This document shows, piece after piece, positions 11,896-26,878 of a DNA stretch of 28,767 bases (position 1 is the stretch's first letter; the number at the start of each line of letters is the position of its first letter). The stretch spans positions 1-28,767 of the forward strand of contig CALFWA010000104.1 of assembly GCA_937928035.1 (NCBI GenBank), written 5' to 3'. Made by a program: the position numbers and the translations under genes. The stretch comes from an uncultured Caldilinea sp. (GTDB lineage: Bacteria > Chloroflexota > Anaerolineae > Caldilineales > Caldilineaceae). The notes below the pieces were generated by a model. It did no database searches, was not told where the DNA came from, and saw only the letters and a program-made list of their open reading frames with translations.

Positions 11896-13284
11896 TCAAA
11901 GGCGACGCAATCGCCGCGCAATCACAGGAAGATAACACCGGATCGAAAGATGAGGAGGCGCAACATTGTTGTCGCCGTCGCCGCCCGGATCTTCCTCAGA
12001 TGGCGAGGGGCGTTGCGTGGGCGGCAGCCCTAAAGCAGCAGCTGCATCGATGCGCAGCGGCTCTCCTGAAGGGCCGGACACCGTCAGCCGAATGCGCTCC
12101 GCAACCTGAGGCGGAGCCTAGCTTGGATACGCTGCGCGCACAAGCGCCGCCTGACCGGCGACCAGAGGCGCAGCCATCGACGTGCCGCTCCAAACCCCGT
12201 AGGCGGCGCCGGGCACGCTGCTGAGAATCCGGTCGCCAGGAGCCGCCACGTGCACCCAGGGGCCATAGTTCGAAAAGCTTGCCAGTGCGTCGGCCTCGGT
12301 GTTGGCGGCTACGGCCAACAGGCCCGGCTGCGCTTCCGCAGCGGGATATTCGGGCCGGGTGGAAGCGCGGTTGCCTGCAGCCGCAATCACAACAGCCCCG
12401 CGACCTCGCCCTGCCAGGCAATCGTCGTCCTCGTCATCATCGTCGCTGCAGACGATATCTTCTAGAATTTCGCCGAGCAAGTCGGTGCAACGCAGAGTGC
12501 TGAGGCTCAGGTTGATGACATGCGCCCCATCCGCTGTGTTGAGATCGCCGTCGGGATTGACCGCATAGGCAAGCGCCTCGGCCAGCACCCATACGTTGCC
12601 GACGCCGTTGCGGTCGAGCACGCGCACCGGCAGAATCTGCGCCTCCGGCGCAGCGAACGCCACTAGACTGGCGACATGGATGCCATGTCCATACAGCAAG
12701 TCCTCACCGACGACGCCCACCTCGCCCGGATCGTCGTCCATATCGACGAAATCCCAACCAGGCAGTAGACGACCTGCCAGCAGAGGATGAGTGCGGTCCA
12801 CGCCCGTGTCCAGCACCGCCACGATGACGCCTGCACCTTGCGTCACGGTGTAAGCGGCAGGCAAGCCGATGAAGGCGCCTGCCCATCGCGCGGCGTACTC
12901 ATCGCTGCTTCCGCCGCGCGCCCAGGAGACACGTTGTCGACCCTCCGGGGCTTGATGAATGTAATCCGGCTCTGCGTAGAGCACTCGTCCATCTTGCCGA
13001 AGCGCTTCTGCCTTCAAAGGTGGAGGCGCACCATCCAAAATACGCAAACGATAGATCGGGCATGCGCCGAACTGCCCCAGAGGCGTAGGGTCAAGATGGT
13101 GATCTGCAGCTACGCCTGGAAGATCACCTGACCGAACAAGCTTCACCACCGCTTCTCCTGGAACATACTCTCCATCCTCATCATCGTCGTCGTCATACGC
13201 AAAACCTTGAAGGCCGCCGCCCACGGCCAGTAAAACCGTCAGCGTTAAGCTGAGTACAAATTGCAAGAGACGCCCTTTCTTCAT
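11896..13284 (-). pseudogene. secreted S8 (subtilisin) serine protease, interrupted by an in-frame TAG
   Basis: From ATG 13284 (ribosome site GGAGGG) the frame encodes a signal peptide (residues 1-29, cut near GFA), a propeptide-like region with an acidic D/E run at 31-38, and a subtilisin domain with D159 (AVLDTG), H200 (GHGIHV), N305 (AAGN) and S369 (GTSMAAP). A second acidic run lies at 281-288. After 388 residues the frame meets TAG at 12118-12120, directly after AAYPS. Reading on in the same frame gives 73 further codons (APPQVAERI..., then LRIDAAAALG, ending CYLPVIARRLRRL) that are clearly the normal S8 C-terminus, with a stop at 11896. The triad is intact upstream, so the short product might still fold, but it lacks the last helices and the tail. 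It is last of four broken co-directional genes, and the gap to the gene upstream is 156 bases. Confidence 0.85.
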
Positions 13285-13440
13285 CGAAACCCTCCGTCTA
13301 AGCGCAGTGGAGAGGAACAGTCTTCTCCTCGCACACCGCCCTTTCAGTCGCCGTTTTGCGCCGGAAGCGACGATTTTCGAGGGCGAGGTAGGTTCAACTT
13401 CCACAGCCGAACAGTGCAGCCTAGAATCCATCCTTCTTTT

Positions 13441-15192
13441 TTACAACAGAGCGATGCAACACCCATTTGATACATCGAGTATGCGCCGAATTGCAGGATG
13501 ACTTTCCCAAGCTATATCACCATCGGCCGATCGAGGTGAAAGGTGCCCCAAAAAATGGATGGGGATGCCGGGCGAGGAGCGTACATTGCGCCTGACGCAG
13601 CGCAGCGGCAGGGCGGAGTGAAGCAGATCGAGCAGCGTCTGAGCGCGACTGCGTTCAACATAGGTCAACGCTTCTTTCAGGCGCTCCGGTGAGCCATCGG
13701 CAAGGCAAAGACCCACCATTTCGACATAAGGAGTCAGCTTGTCGCCGAGGAAACCTATGCGGAATTCCTCGGCGGGCAGCGGTGCGCGCATCAACTCGAT
13801 TCGTGCGATAGCTTGGCGGAAATAGCTTTCGGCCTGTGCAGCCTTCTCTTCAGCAAGAGCCACTAATCCAAGCTCGGTGAGGCAACGCTGAACCGTCTGG
13901 TGCGCCAGATTTTGTTCGGCGTCCGTTTGGGTGGCCGTCAGGATCCGATGCGCCTCCCCCAGCCTGTTTCGGCGCCGCGCGAGCAGCCCTCGCAACCATC
14001 CGGTCACCAGGCGCCATCCTTCTGCGCGCGCCTCTGCAAAAACAGGTTCGACTCGCTTTAATAGAATCTCGGCTGCCTCAAGATTGTCTTCCCGGATATG
14101 GAGCTGCGCCTCTGTGAGAAGGGTGATGGCTACGCCGACGGGTATCTGCAGCGTCTCATACAGGGTGCGCGCCCGTTTCGGCAGCTCGTGCGCCTGTTGG
14201 GTGCGTCCAAGCAGGATGGCGGCGCGAGCGTGATAGGCGCAGGCGCGCGCTTCTTCCACCGGCATGCCCAGTTCGGCGAAAATAGCTGCAACGCGCGCAT
14301 AAATGTCCGCAGCCTCCTGCGCCAGGTTGAGCTCAAGATAAGCATCGGCCAACTCTTGCTCCGCGATGGCGAGCTCATGGGGCATTTCCAGCTGCACGTA
14401 ACGCCGACGAGAGCGTTCCAGATAGTCGAGCGCCTGAGCGAACCGTCCCTGATACAGCGCCAGACATCCCAGATTACACTCAATTTCTGCAAGCGTCATT
14501 TCAGAGTGGGTTTTCTGAGCATGGCGCCAGGCATCGGCGTAGAGCGCTTCCGCTTCAACGAAGCGATATTGGGAAGTCAACGTTGTCGCCGGGCAATTCT
14601 CGATCTGGGCAAGTTGTCGCCGATCGCCCACTTGTTCGATGTATGTTCTGGCCAGCCGGTAATATTCTTCGGCGTTCAGGTAACGATGGCGGATGAACTC
14701 GATATTGCCCAAATTTTGCGCGATCTTTGCCAGTGTCGCTAGGTCGCCGTCCGCTCGGGTGGAGATCAGCGCCGCCTGGCCCACTTCGACCGCCTCGTCG
14801 AACCGGCCTTGCATCGCCAGCGCGGTCAGTTTGCCAACCTGAACGGACGCTCTCTTTGCGCGGAGTCCGGCTGCGGCGAATTGCTCCTCCGCCTCGGAGA
14901 ACAACTCGACGGCGCGAGCGAGTTGTCCGGTGTCGAGCGCCATGAGCGCAGCAACCCAAGAGGCAAGCCCTCGCACGCCGGCCTGATCGACTCACTCGGC
15001 CAGTGCACAGAGGATATCGACGGCGGCTCTGGCGCAGAGAGGATCGCTCTGATAACTTGCATCATAGATTTGCTTCAGCGCTTCGGCCAGCAGTTCGGCG
15101 GAGCCGCCGCCCTGCAACCAGATGTGCAAATCTCGTTCGCGTTCTGCAACTCCCTGTCGAAGAAGTCGCTCGGCCAACATTCCGATATACAT
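13441..15192 (-). pseudogene. TPR protein of the TPR-CHAT type, with internal TGA and no CHAT domain
   Basis: The frame begins at ATG 15192, encodes 66 residues (LAERLLRQGVAER...), stops at TGA 14992-14994 after CALAE, and continues in the same frame with VDQAGVRGLASWVAAL and some eight or nine TPR-like helical repeats (for example NLGNIEFIRHRYLNAEEYY and NLGCLALYQGRFAQALDYL). It reaches RSRAQTLLDLLHS, a segment that in intact relatives sits just before the C-terminal CHAT (caspase-like) protease domain. Here an unrelated tail of about 57 residues leads to a stop at 13441, and no CHAT His/Cys motifs occur in any minus frame down to the S8 gene. Intact members are roughly 850-950 aa; this frame spans 583 codons. 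An internal GTG at 14976 could still give a 511-aa TPR fragment. It lies 13 bases after the anti-sigma remnant. Confidence 0.8.
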
Positions 15193-15205
15193 TCACTTTT
15201 GCCAT

Positions 15206-15820
15206 TCACTCAACCTTGCCGACTACGAGGTCTTCAACCACCAGCTCGACGGCTCCCAGACGCACGATCAACATGTAGCGCCCTGGCTGCACGCCGACGA
15301 ATTTAAAGAACAGGTCGTCACTCAGGCTGGCGTGCAAAGTCAACTTCCCGCCGACGAGCGTCAACCGCGCCGGCGACCTCCGCCTTCTCTAGGCCGAGCA
15401 CCTGACCACTGACTGTCCAGCCGGTGACGTCTGGGGCGATGCGAAGATTGATGTCAAAGCCGTCGGCGTTGTAGATTTGTTGCAGCTCTGTTACATTTTG
15501 AGAGCGCAGACCGAACGCCGGCGCCAACGTTTGGCTCTCAAAGCTGAGCTTCGCCACCCAACGCTGCAGCAGTCCAGAGGCCGGCTCAGAAGCTCGCCGC
15601 CGGAAGAGTTCGACGGCGCGCTGGATCAGCTCGGGTGGGGCGTCGATGCTGGCGTCGCTGCGCATCACCCTCGTCATCCGCTCGATGTGGGCCGCCTCCC
15701 TGCGACAGCGGGTGCAGGCGTTCAGATGGCTCTGGACTGCGCCTGCTGTTCTGCAGGGAGCCGGCCTTCCACCCAGTCGACTAATTGTTCATACGGTAGA
15801 TGAAAAAAGCTCGGTCGCAC
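15206..15820 (-). pseudogene. zinc-finger anti-sigma factor with two frameshifts
   Basis: The gene starts at GTG 15820 (ribosome site AAAGGG) with RPSFFHLPYEQLVDWVEGRLP. Near 15736 a one-base loss moves the frame. The new frame carries the zinc motif HLNACTRC (HxxxCxxC) and continues through LIQRAVELFRRRASEP to about GLEKAEVAGA. Near 15370 a one-base gain returns it to the original frame, which gives LTLVGGKLTLHASL, FVGVQPGRYMLIV and VVEDLVVGKVE, with TGA at 15206. Without both shifts the product would be about 204 aa: a zinc-binding anti-sigma domain plus a beta-rich C-terminal domain, with no membrane helix seen. As it stands the first frame ends at 15722 after 32 residues. It follows the sigma-factor remnant by 38 bases, the usual arrangement of a sigma/anti-sigma pair. 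Confidence 0.78.
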
Positions 15821-15858
15821 AAAACACCCTTTCTCTGTGAGCGTCCAGCCTACGAATG

Positions 15859-16512
15859 CTATACGATCGTCCACCTATTCAGACAGAGCGCAAGGAGCCC
15901 GACAAAATACATAAAGAATCCGCTGTCTTTCAGCAGGCGTTCCAATTTTTTGGGGCAGCGCGCCCGCGTCGGACCGATGCTGCCCACCAGCGCGCCGAGC
16001 CGAGCGCTAATTTCCTCATACGTCGCCGTTTCGGAGGAGTAAAAGAGCAACGTCAGCAGTTGACGGCATCGCTCGTCAAGTTTCGCCAACGCGGTGCGCA
16101 CAATGTGCTATTCCTCCAGTTCCGCCACCACCTCGTCGGGCAAAGGCGCAGGATCAACTAGGGAAGGCGAAGACTCTTCCGTCCCTTCCTCTTGCGCTTC
16201 GTGGAGCAGAGGTTGAACGCGCGCCGCGCGTTGCAGCGCGCGTTGCGTTTTGCGGCGCACCGTGGTCACCAACCACGCTCGCACCCGCTCCGGCTGGCTG
16301 ATGCGCTCGAAATGCTCCACCAGCAGAGCGAATGTGCGCTGGAAGACGTCGGCGCAGCCTTCATCGTCCAGGCCGGCGCGGCGAGGAATGGCGTAGACCA
16401 GGCGCTGAAAACGATGAATCAGCGCCTCCTACGCTGCGACGTCGCCGCAGCGACAGGCGTCGATCAAGGTGGCGTCGTCGACCTCGATGAAAAGGACTTT
16501 GACAGACTCACC
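15859..16512 (-). pseudogene. ECF-type sigma factor with two in-frame TAG codons and no start codon
   Basis: One continuous minus-strand frame encodes an extracytoplasmic-function sigma factor: ATLIDACRCGDVAA, then TAG at 16429-16431, then EALIHRFQRLVYAIPRRAGL and DVFQRTFALLVEHF (region 2), a linker, then VVAELEE, TAG at 16108-16110, and HIVRTALAKLDERCRQLLTLLF with TYEEISARLG and GSIGPTRARC (region 4 helix-turn-helix), ending at 15859. The first TAG stands where relatives have a conserved Trp (AAWEALI), so TGG to TAG; the second fits CAG to TAG. Above the first TAG the only candidate start is TTG 16467; an AAGGTGAG ribosome-like site at about 16506-16513 has no start codon after it. An internal ATG at 16320 could give only 70 residues. 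It heads the broken four-gene cluster. Confidence 0.85.
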
Positions 16513-16527
16513 TTAAGTGATCATAGA
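16499..16527 (+). promoter_or_regulatory. possible promoter for the ArsN2-type gene
   Basis: A perfect TTGACA (16499-16504) is followed after 17 bases by CATAGA (16522-16527), a poor -10. It overlaps the start region of the divergent sigma-factor remnant. The weak -10 suggests it may need an activator or may not be used. Confidence 0.3.
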
Positions 16528-16542
16528 GTTGGACATTGCTGT

Positions 16543-16571
16543 ATCTTACACAAAGCTTTAGAATTTTTGAA
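16543..16571 (-). promoter_or_regulatory. possible promoter of the sigma/anti-sigma/TPR/protease cluster
   Basis: On the minus strand TTCAAA (16566-16571), 17 bases, then TAAGAT (16543-16548). Each hexamer matches the housekeeping consensus at about four positions. It is the best candidate upstream of the broken cluster. Confidence 0.3.
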
Positions 16572-16615
16572 GCAGGCCGGGAAGTGGACTGATTGCAGAG
16601 ATAGGGGAGGAGTTT

Positions 16616-17053
16616 ATGAGCCAGCTGCTGTTGTTCCGTCCAGCCCATACAGCGGACTGGCCGGCGATTGCGATGTTGCTTCAGCGCTACGGCCTACCGC
16701 TTGAAGGCGCCCAAGTGCACTTGAAGGATTTTATCGTCGCCGTCAACGAAGCGGGCGACCTGGAGGGTGTCGCCGGATTAGAGCGCTACAGGGAGGTGGG
16801 GCTGTTGCGTTCGGTGGCGGTCGCCGAACAACGCCGAGGGGTCGGCGCTGCGCTGGTGGAGCGCATCCTCGAGCGGGCTCGCTCGCTGGGGATGCAGCAA
16901 GTGGTGCTGCTCACCACGACGGCGGTCGATTATTTCCCGCGCTTCGGCTTTCAGCGCATCGAGCGCAGCGAAGCGCCCGCAGCTGTCCACGCCTCCGCCG
17001 AATTTCAAGGCGCCTGCCCCGCCTCCGCCACGGTGATGTTGTTGCGACTATGA
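16616..17053 (+). CDS. arsN2: GNAT acetyltransferase of the ArsN2 type
   Basis: A 145-aa single-domain GNAT acetyltransferase. The acetyl-CoA loop is QRRGVGAALVERIL, preceded by the strand GLLRSVAVA. The later LLTTTAVDYFPRFGFQRI and the C-terminal AAVHASAEFQGACPASATVM are characteristic of the ArsN2 group, which is annotated with arsenic resistance. The ATG at 16616 has a strong ribosome site (GGGGAGG). No ars regulator, reductase or pump is nearby, so an arsenical substrate is only a family-based guess. The stop overlaps the stop of the convergent alcohol dehydrogenase by six bases. Confidence 0.8.
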   Translation: MSQLLLFRPAHTADWPAIAMLLQRYGLPLEGAQVHLKDFIVAVNEAGDLEGVAGLERYREVGLLRSVAVAEQRRGVGAALVERILERARSLGMQQVVLLTTTAVDYFPRFGFQRIERSEAPAAVHASAEFQGACPASATVMLLRL

Positions 17054-18187
17054 AGTTGCGCGCCGGTCGATCCGGGCCTCATTTTCATCGAAGAGGATCA
17101 CGCTGCGAATAACCTGGCCGGTGAGCATTTGGGCGTAGGCGTCATTGATTTGCTCTAGCCGATAGACGTCTGTGATCAGGCTGTCCAGGTCGAGCAAGCC
17201 CTCCAGATAGAGGGAGGCCAGAAACGGGAAATCCCTCCGCGGATTGGAGCTGCCGTAATAGGAGCCTTTCACCGTCTTTTCTTCGCGGGTGAGCACGGCG
17301 CCGGGCAAATTGGTGTTGCTGCCCATCGGCGCCAGCCCGGCGAGCACGATCACGCCGCCCGGTCGCGCCGCCTGGAGACACGTCTCCTGCACTGCAGGCG
17401 ACCCCACCGCCTCGAAGACGTAGTCCGCCCCCCGTCCGTCGGTCAGGCGACGAATTTGGGCAAGGGTTTCTCCATCGGCGTGCACAAAATGGGTGGCGCC
17501 CAGGCGCAGCGCCATGGCTGCTTTGGCCGGTTCTCGATCCACGACGATAATGCGGGCGGCGCCGGCCAGCCTCGCCCCCAACACCATGCTCATGCCGACG
17601 CCACCCGCGCCGAAGATCGCTGCGCTGCTTCCCGGTTGCACGCGAGCCGTATTCAGCACGGCGCCGACGCCTGTCGTCACCGCGCAGCCGATTAAGGCGG
17701 CCACCGTCGCCGGCACGCGCGGGTCGATAGGGACGCAGCTCGGCTCCGGCGCCACGACGTATTCACTGAAACAGCCTAATCCACAGTAATGATAGAGAGG
17801 CTGACCATGCAAGGAGTAACGCGGCTCGCCGTCAAATAAGACGCCCGCCCAGATCAGCTCCAGGTAGCGTTCGCAAAGGGCTGGGCTATCATGCAGACAG
17901 TAGAAACATTCGCCGCACGCGGGCGCCCAGTTGAGGCTGACGAAGTCTCCTACTCTGAGCCGCGTTACGCCTGGCCCCACCGCAATCACCTCGCCGGCGC
18001 CCTCGTGACCCAACGCCGCCGGCAGCGGATGCTGCGTGGCGCCGCTGACCAGATGCCAGTCGCTGTGGCAGACGCCGGCGGCGCGCATGCGCACAAGCAC
18101 TTCCCCGCTGCGCGGCTCGGCGAGATCGAGCGTCTCGATGGCGATCGGCTGTCCAACCGCATGCAGCACGGCTGTCCTGGTTTGCAT
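17048..18187 (-). CDS. zinc-dependent alcohol dehydrogenase (class III / AdhC-like MDR)
   Basis: A medium-chain NAD(P)-dependent alcohol dehydrogenase of 379 aa. Catalytic zinc ligands C40 (GVCHSDW), H61 (GHEGAGE) and C168 (GCAVTTG) are present, as are the four structural-zinc cysteines C91, C94, C97 and C105. The Rossmann motif GAGGVG is at 193-198, and the following strand ends in VVDRE, whose Asp favours NAD over NADP. Sequence style is that of the class III/mycothiol-type branch, though glutathione-specific residues cannot be checked here. ATG 18187 is preceded by AAAGGG. It starts 6 bases after purN and is therefore probably transcribed with purD-purM-purN, an odd partner for purine synthesis. 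Confidence 0.88.
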   Translation of the reverse strand: MQTRTAVLHAVGQPIAIETLDLAEPRSGEVLVRMRAAGVCHSDWHLVSGATQHPLPAALGHEGAGEVIAVGPGVTRLRVGDFVSLNWAPACGECFYCLHDSPALCERYLELIWAGVLFDGEPRYSLHGQPLYHYCGLGCFSEYVVAPEPSCVPIDPRVPATVAALIGCAVTTGVGAVLNTARVQPGSSAAIFGAGGVGMSMVLGARLAGAARIIVVDREPAKAAMALRLGATHFVHADGETLAQIRRLTDGRGADYVFEAVGSPAVQETCLQAARPGGVIVLAGLAPMGSNTNLPGAVLTREEKTVKGSYYGSSNPRRDFPFLASLYLEGLLDLDSLITDVYRLEQINDAYAQMLTGQVIRSVILFDENEARIDRRATS

Positions 18188-18193
18188 AGGCGT

Positions 18194-18889
18194 TCACCCT
18201 TTTCTTAAGCTTTTGCGCCCGTTCCTTTTGCCGCCCCTGTCCTGATCGGCGTTCTCTTCGTCATCCTCGTCATCGTGTACGATTTCTTCCTCGTCGCCCA
18301 CGATCAGGCGATGCAACGACTGCACAAGCAGACGATGCTCGGCCTGATGCATGCGGTTGGTGAGCGTCTCCAGCGTGTCGGTGCGATAGATGGGCACTTC
18401 GGCCACGCCGATCACCGGGCCGGCGTCCACAGCTTCATCCGGCACCAGGTGCACCATGCAGCCGGTCTGTTTGATCTCCCCGCGTTGAAAGGCGGCGAAA
18501 GCGTCCGCAATGGCGTGCGCGCCAGGGAACTGCCCGGGCAGGGCCGGATGCAAGTTGATGACGCGATAGGGGAAGCGGTCGAGAAACGCCTTGCTCAAGA
18601 TGTGCATCCACCCCGCCAGCACAATCCAGTCCGGCCTGTACTCCGCCACGATCTGAGCCAGGTCGGCGTCGTATTCTGTGCGTGGACGTCCGGCGTCGGT
18701 GTAAGGTTTAAGAGGGAAGTAGCGGGTGGGGATGCCGGCCTTTTCGGCGCGCACCAGGCCAAAGGCGTTTTTGCGGTTGGAAACGACCACGACGATCTCG
18801 GCGTCCAACGTCCCCATGCGAATGGCGTCGATGATCGCCTGCAAATTGCTCCCATTGCCGGAGATCAGCACGGCGAGTCTGGCGGTCAT
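18194..18889 (-). CDS. purN: phosphoribosylglycinamide formyltransferase
   Basis: Third step of de novo purine synthesis: transfers a formyl group from 10-formyltetrahydrofolate to GAR. The 231-aa product has the phosphate loop SGNGSNLQ (10-17), catalytic N112 and H114 in INLHPALPG, and D155 in DEAVDAGPV, matching E. coli N106, H108 and D144. The enzyme core ends near residue 198. It is followed by an unusual tail: about 20 residues that are almost all acidic (199-217), then a basic end (KRNGRKSLRKG). PurN is normally about 190-215 aa, so this tail is extra. It lies 15 bases after purM and 6 bases before the alcohol dehydrogenase. Confidence 0.93.
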   Translation of the reverse strand: MTARLAVLISGNGSNLQAIIDAIRMGTLDAEIVVVVSNRKNAFGLVRAEKAGIPTRYFPLKPYTDAGRPRTEYDADLAQIVAEYRPDWIVLAGWMHILSKAFLDRFPYRVINLHPALPGQFPGAHAIADAFAAFQRGEIKQTGCMVHLVPDEAVDAGPVIGVAEVPIYRTDTLETLTNRMHQAEHRLLVQSLHRLIVGDEEEIVHDDEDDEENADQDRGGKRNGRKSLRKG

Positions 18890-18904
18890 GTGGCTCCTCG
18901 CTGC

Positions 18905-19921
<1,017 letters not shown>

Positions 19922-19939
19922 AGGATACACGCAATGAGT

Positions 19940-19966
19940 CTTCGTGTTACTTGGTGTCTTCGTGGT
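19940..19966. repeat. possible dispersed T/G-rich intergenic repeat, copy 2
   Basis: A segment in the purD-purM gap with two imperfect CTTsGTG(T/G)T-type units, similar to 1959-1984. It is the only notable content of that 87-bp gap apart from an A/T-rich stretch. Confidence 0.3.
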
Positions 19967-20008
19967 GATTTTCTTTATGCATTCAAATATGAACAGCGAT
20001 AAGTTGAC

Positions 20009-21351
<1,343 letters not shown>

Positions 21352-21433
21352 GTGCATTCCTTGTGAATTGCTAGATGAGAGTCTCAAAGACATGGCGCAT
21401 CTCGCATACCGTGTGCAACACACACCAACTTTC

Positions 21434-21462
21434 ATTATCCCTTAGTCTGGATAGAGACCCAA
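21434..21462 (-). promoter_or_regulatory. promoter of the purine operon
   Basis: On the minus strand TTGGGT (21457-21462), 17 bases, then GATAAT (21434-21439), leaving a leader of about 85 nt before purD. A 7-bp interrupted inverted repeat (21444-21450 and 21472-21478) brackets the -35 and could be an operator. I do not recognise a purine riboswitch in the leader. Confidence 0.5.
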
Positions 21463-21593
21463 GTTTTGAAGCCAGACTTTCTCATATCTTTCGACTGTCA
21501 GGTGGACGCCTGTAGGCTCTGCAAAATAACCCGACAACCTGCGCAGGTTCGGCTTCCAGCCGGACGCCCTCAACAGTGCATAGGTCGCATATT

Positions 21594-22523
<930 letters not shown>

Positions 22524-22541
22524 AGGCGGCTCGATTTCTTC

Positions 22542-22575
22542 TTTCGTGTTGATATTGCTTTCGTGTTGATATTGC
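22542..22575. repeat. perfect tandem duplication of a 17-bp unit
   Basis: TTTCGTGTTGATATTGC occurs twice head to tail with no mismatch (22542-22558 and 22559-22575), about 20 bases upstream of the cyclotransferase ATG on its leader side. It may be a recent slippage duplication or a two-site regulator-binding element. Confidence 0.8.
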
Positions 22576-22600
22576 ACGCAAAGCCTGTAAACTGGACGGT

Positions 22601-22620
22601 TGAAATTTACGGCAATTTCA
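22601..22620. promoter_or_regulatory. operator-like palindrome in the divergent intergenic region
   Basis: TGAAATT, 6 bases, then AATTTCA: a perfect 7-bp-arm palindrome of 20 bp, located between the cyclotransferase and histidine-kinase genes and just upstream of the plus-strand promoter candidate. Its size and AT-rich arms suit a dimeric repressor. Confidence 0.4.
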
Positions 22621-22624
22621 TGAT

Positions 22625-22653
22625 GGGACAAGCCGATGGATTTATAGTATGAT
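22625..22653 (+). promoter_or_regulatory. possible promoter for the histidine-kinase gene
   Basis: GGGACA (22625-22630), 17 bases, then TATGAT (22648-22653). The -10 matches consensus at five of six positions. It would give a leader of about 90 nt to the ATG at 22750. Confidence 0.4.
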
Positions 22654-22749
22654 ACACGATGTTTGGTTGCAGGATTTCAACTCTATGAACGCTTGGTGCA
22701 CTTTGCGCGTAGAATCGTACAACGAACCCAACATCGCAGGAAACGAGCC

Positions 22750-24258
<1,509 letters not shown>

Positions 24259-24300
24259 CAGAGCGTCTTCGGGAACTCACAGAAATGGCGTCGGGCTGTT

Positions 24301-25959
<1,659 letters not shown>

Positions 25960-26047
25960 ACGTTCCTCTGCGCTGTCAGCTCCGCCCGTTTCCCTCACGG
26001 TTTTGCGGCTCTAGGTTGAATCCATTTTCAGCCCAGATAGAGAGCAA

Positions 26048-26874
<827 letters not shown>

Positions 26875-26878
<4 letters not shown>

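Noticed and set aside
11896..16512. Genome-wide recoding of TAG as an amino acid
   Set aside because: Several intact genes in the window (LivF-type, phosphohexomutase, deoxyhypusine-synthase-like, alcohol dehydrogenase) end in TAG with no conserved continuation, and one lesion is TGA and two are frameshifts.
13441..16512. A type III-E CRISPR (Craspase-like) locus
   Set aside because: A TPR-CHAT-like protein and a sigma factor occur together, but there is no Cas7-11 gene, no CRISPR repeats and no Csx30/Csx31-like gene, and the CHAT domain itself is missing.
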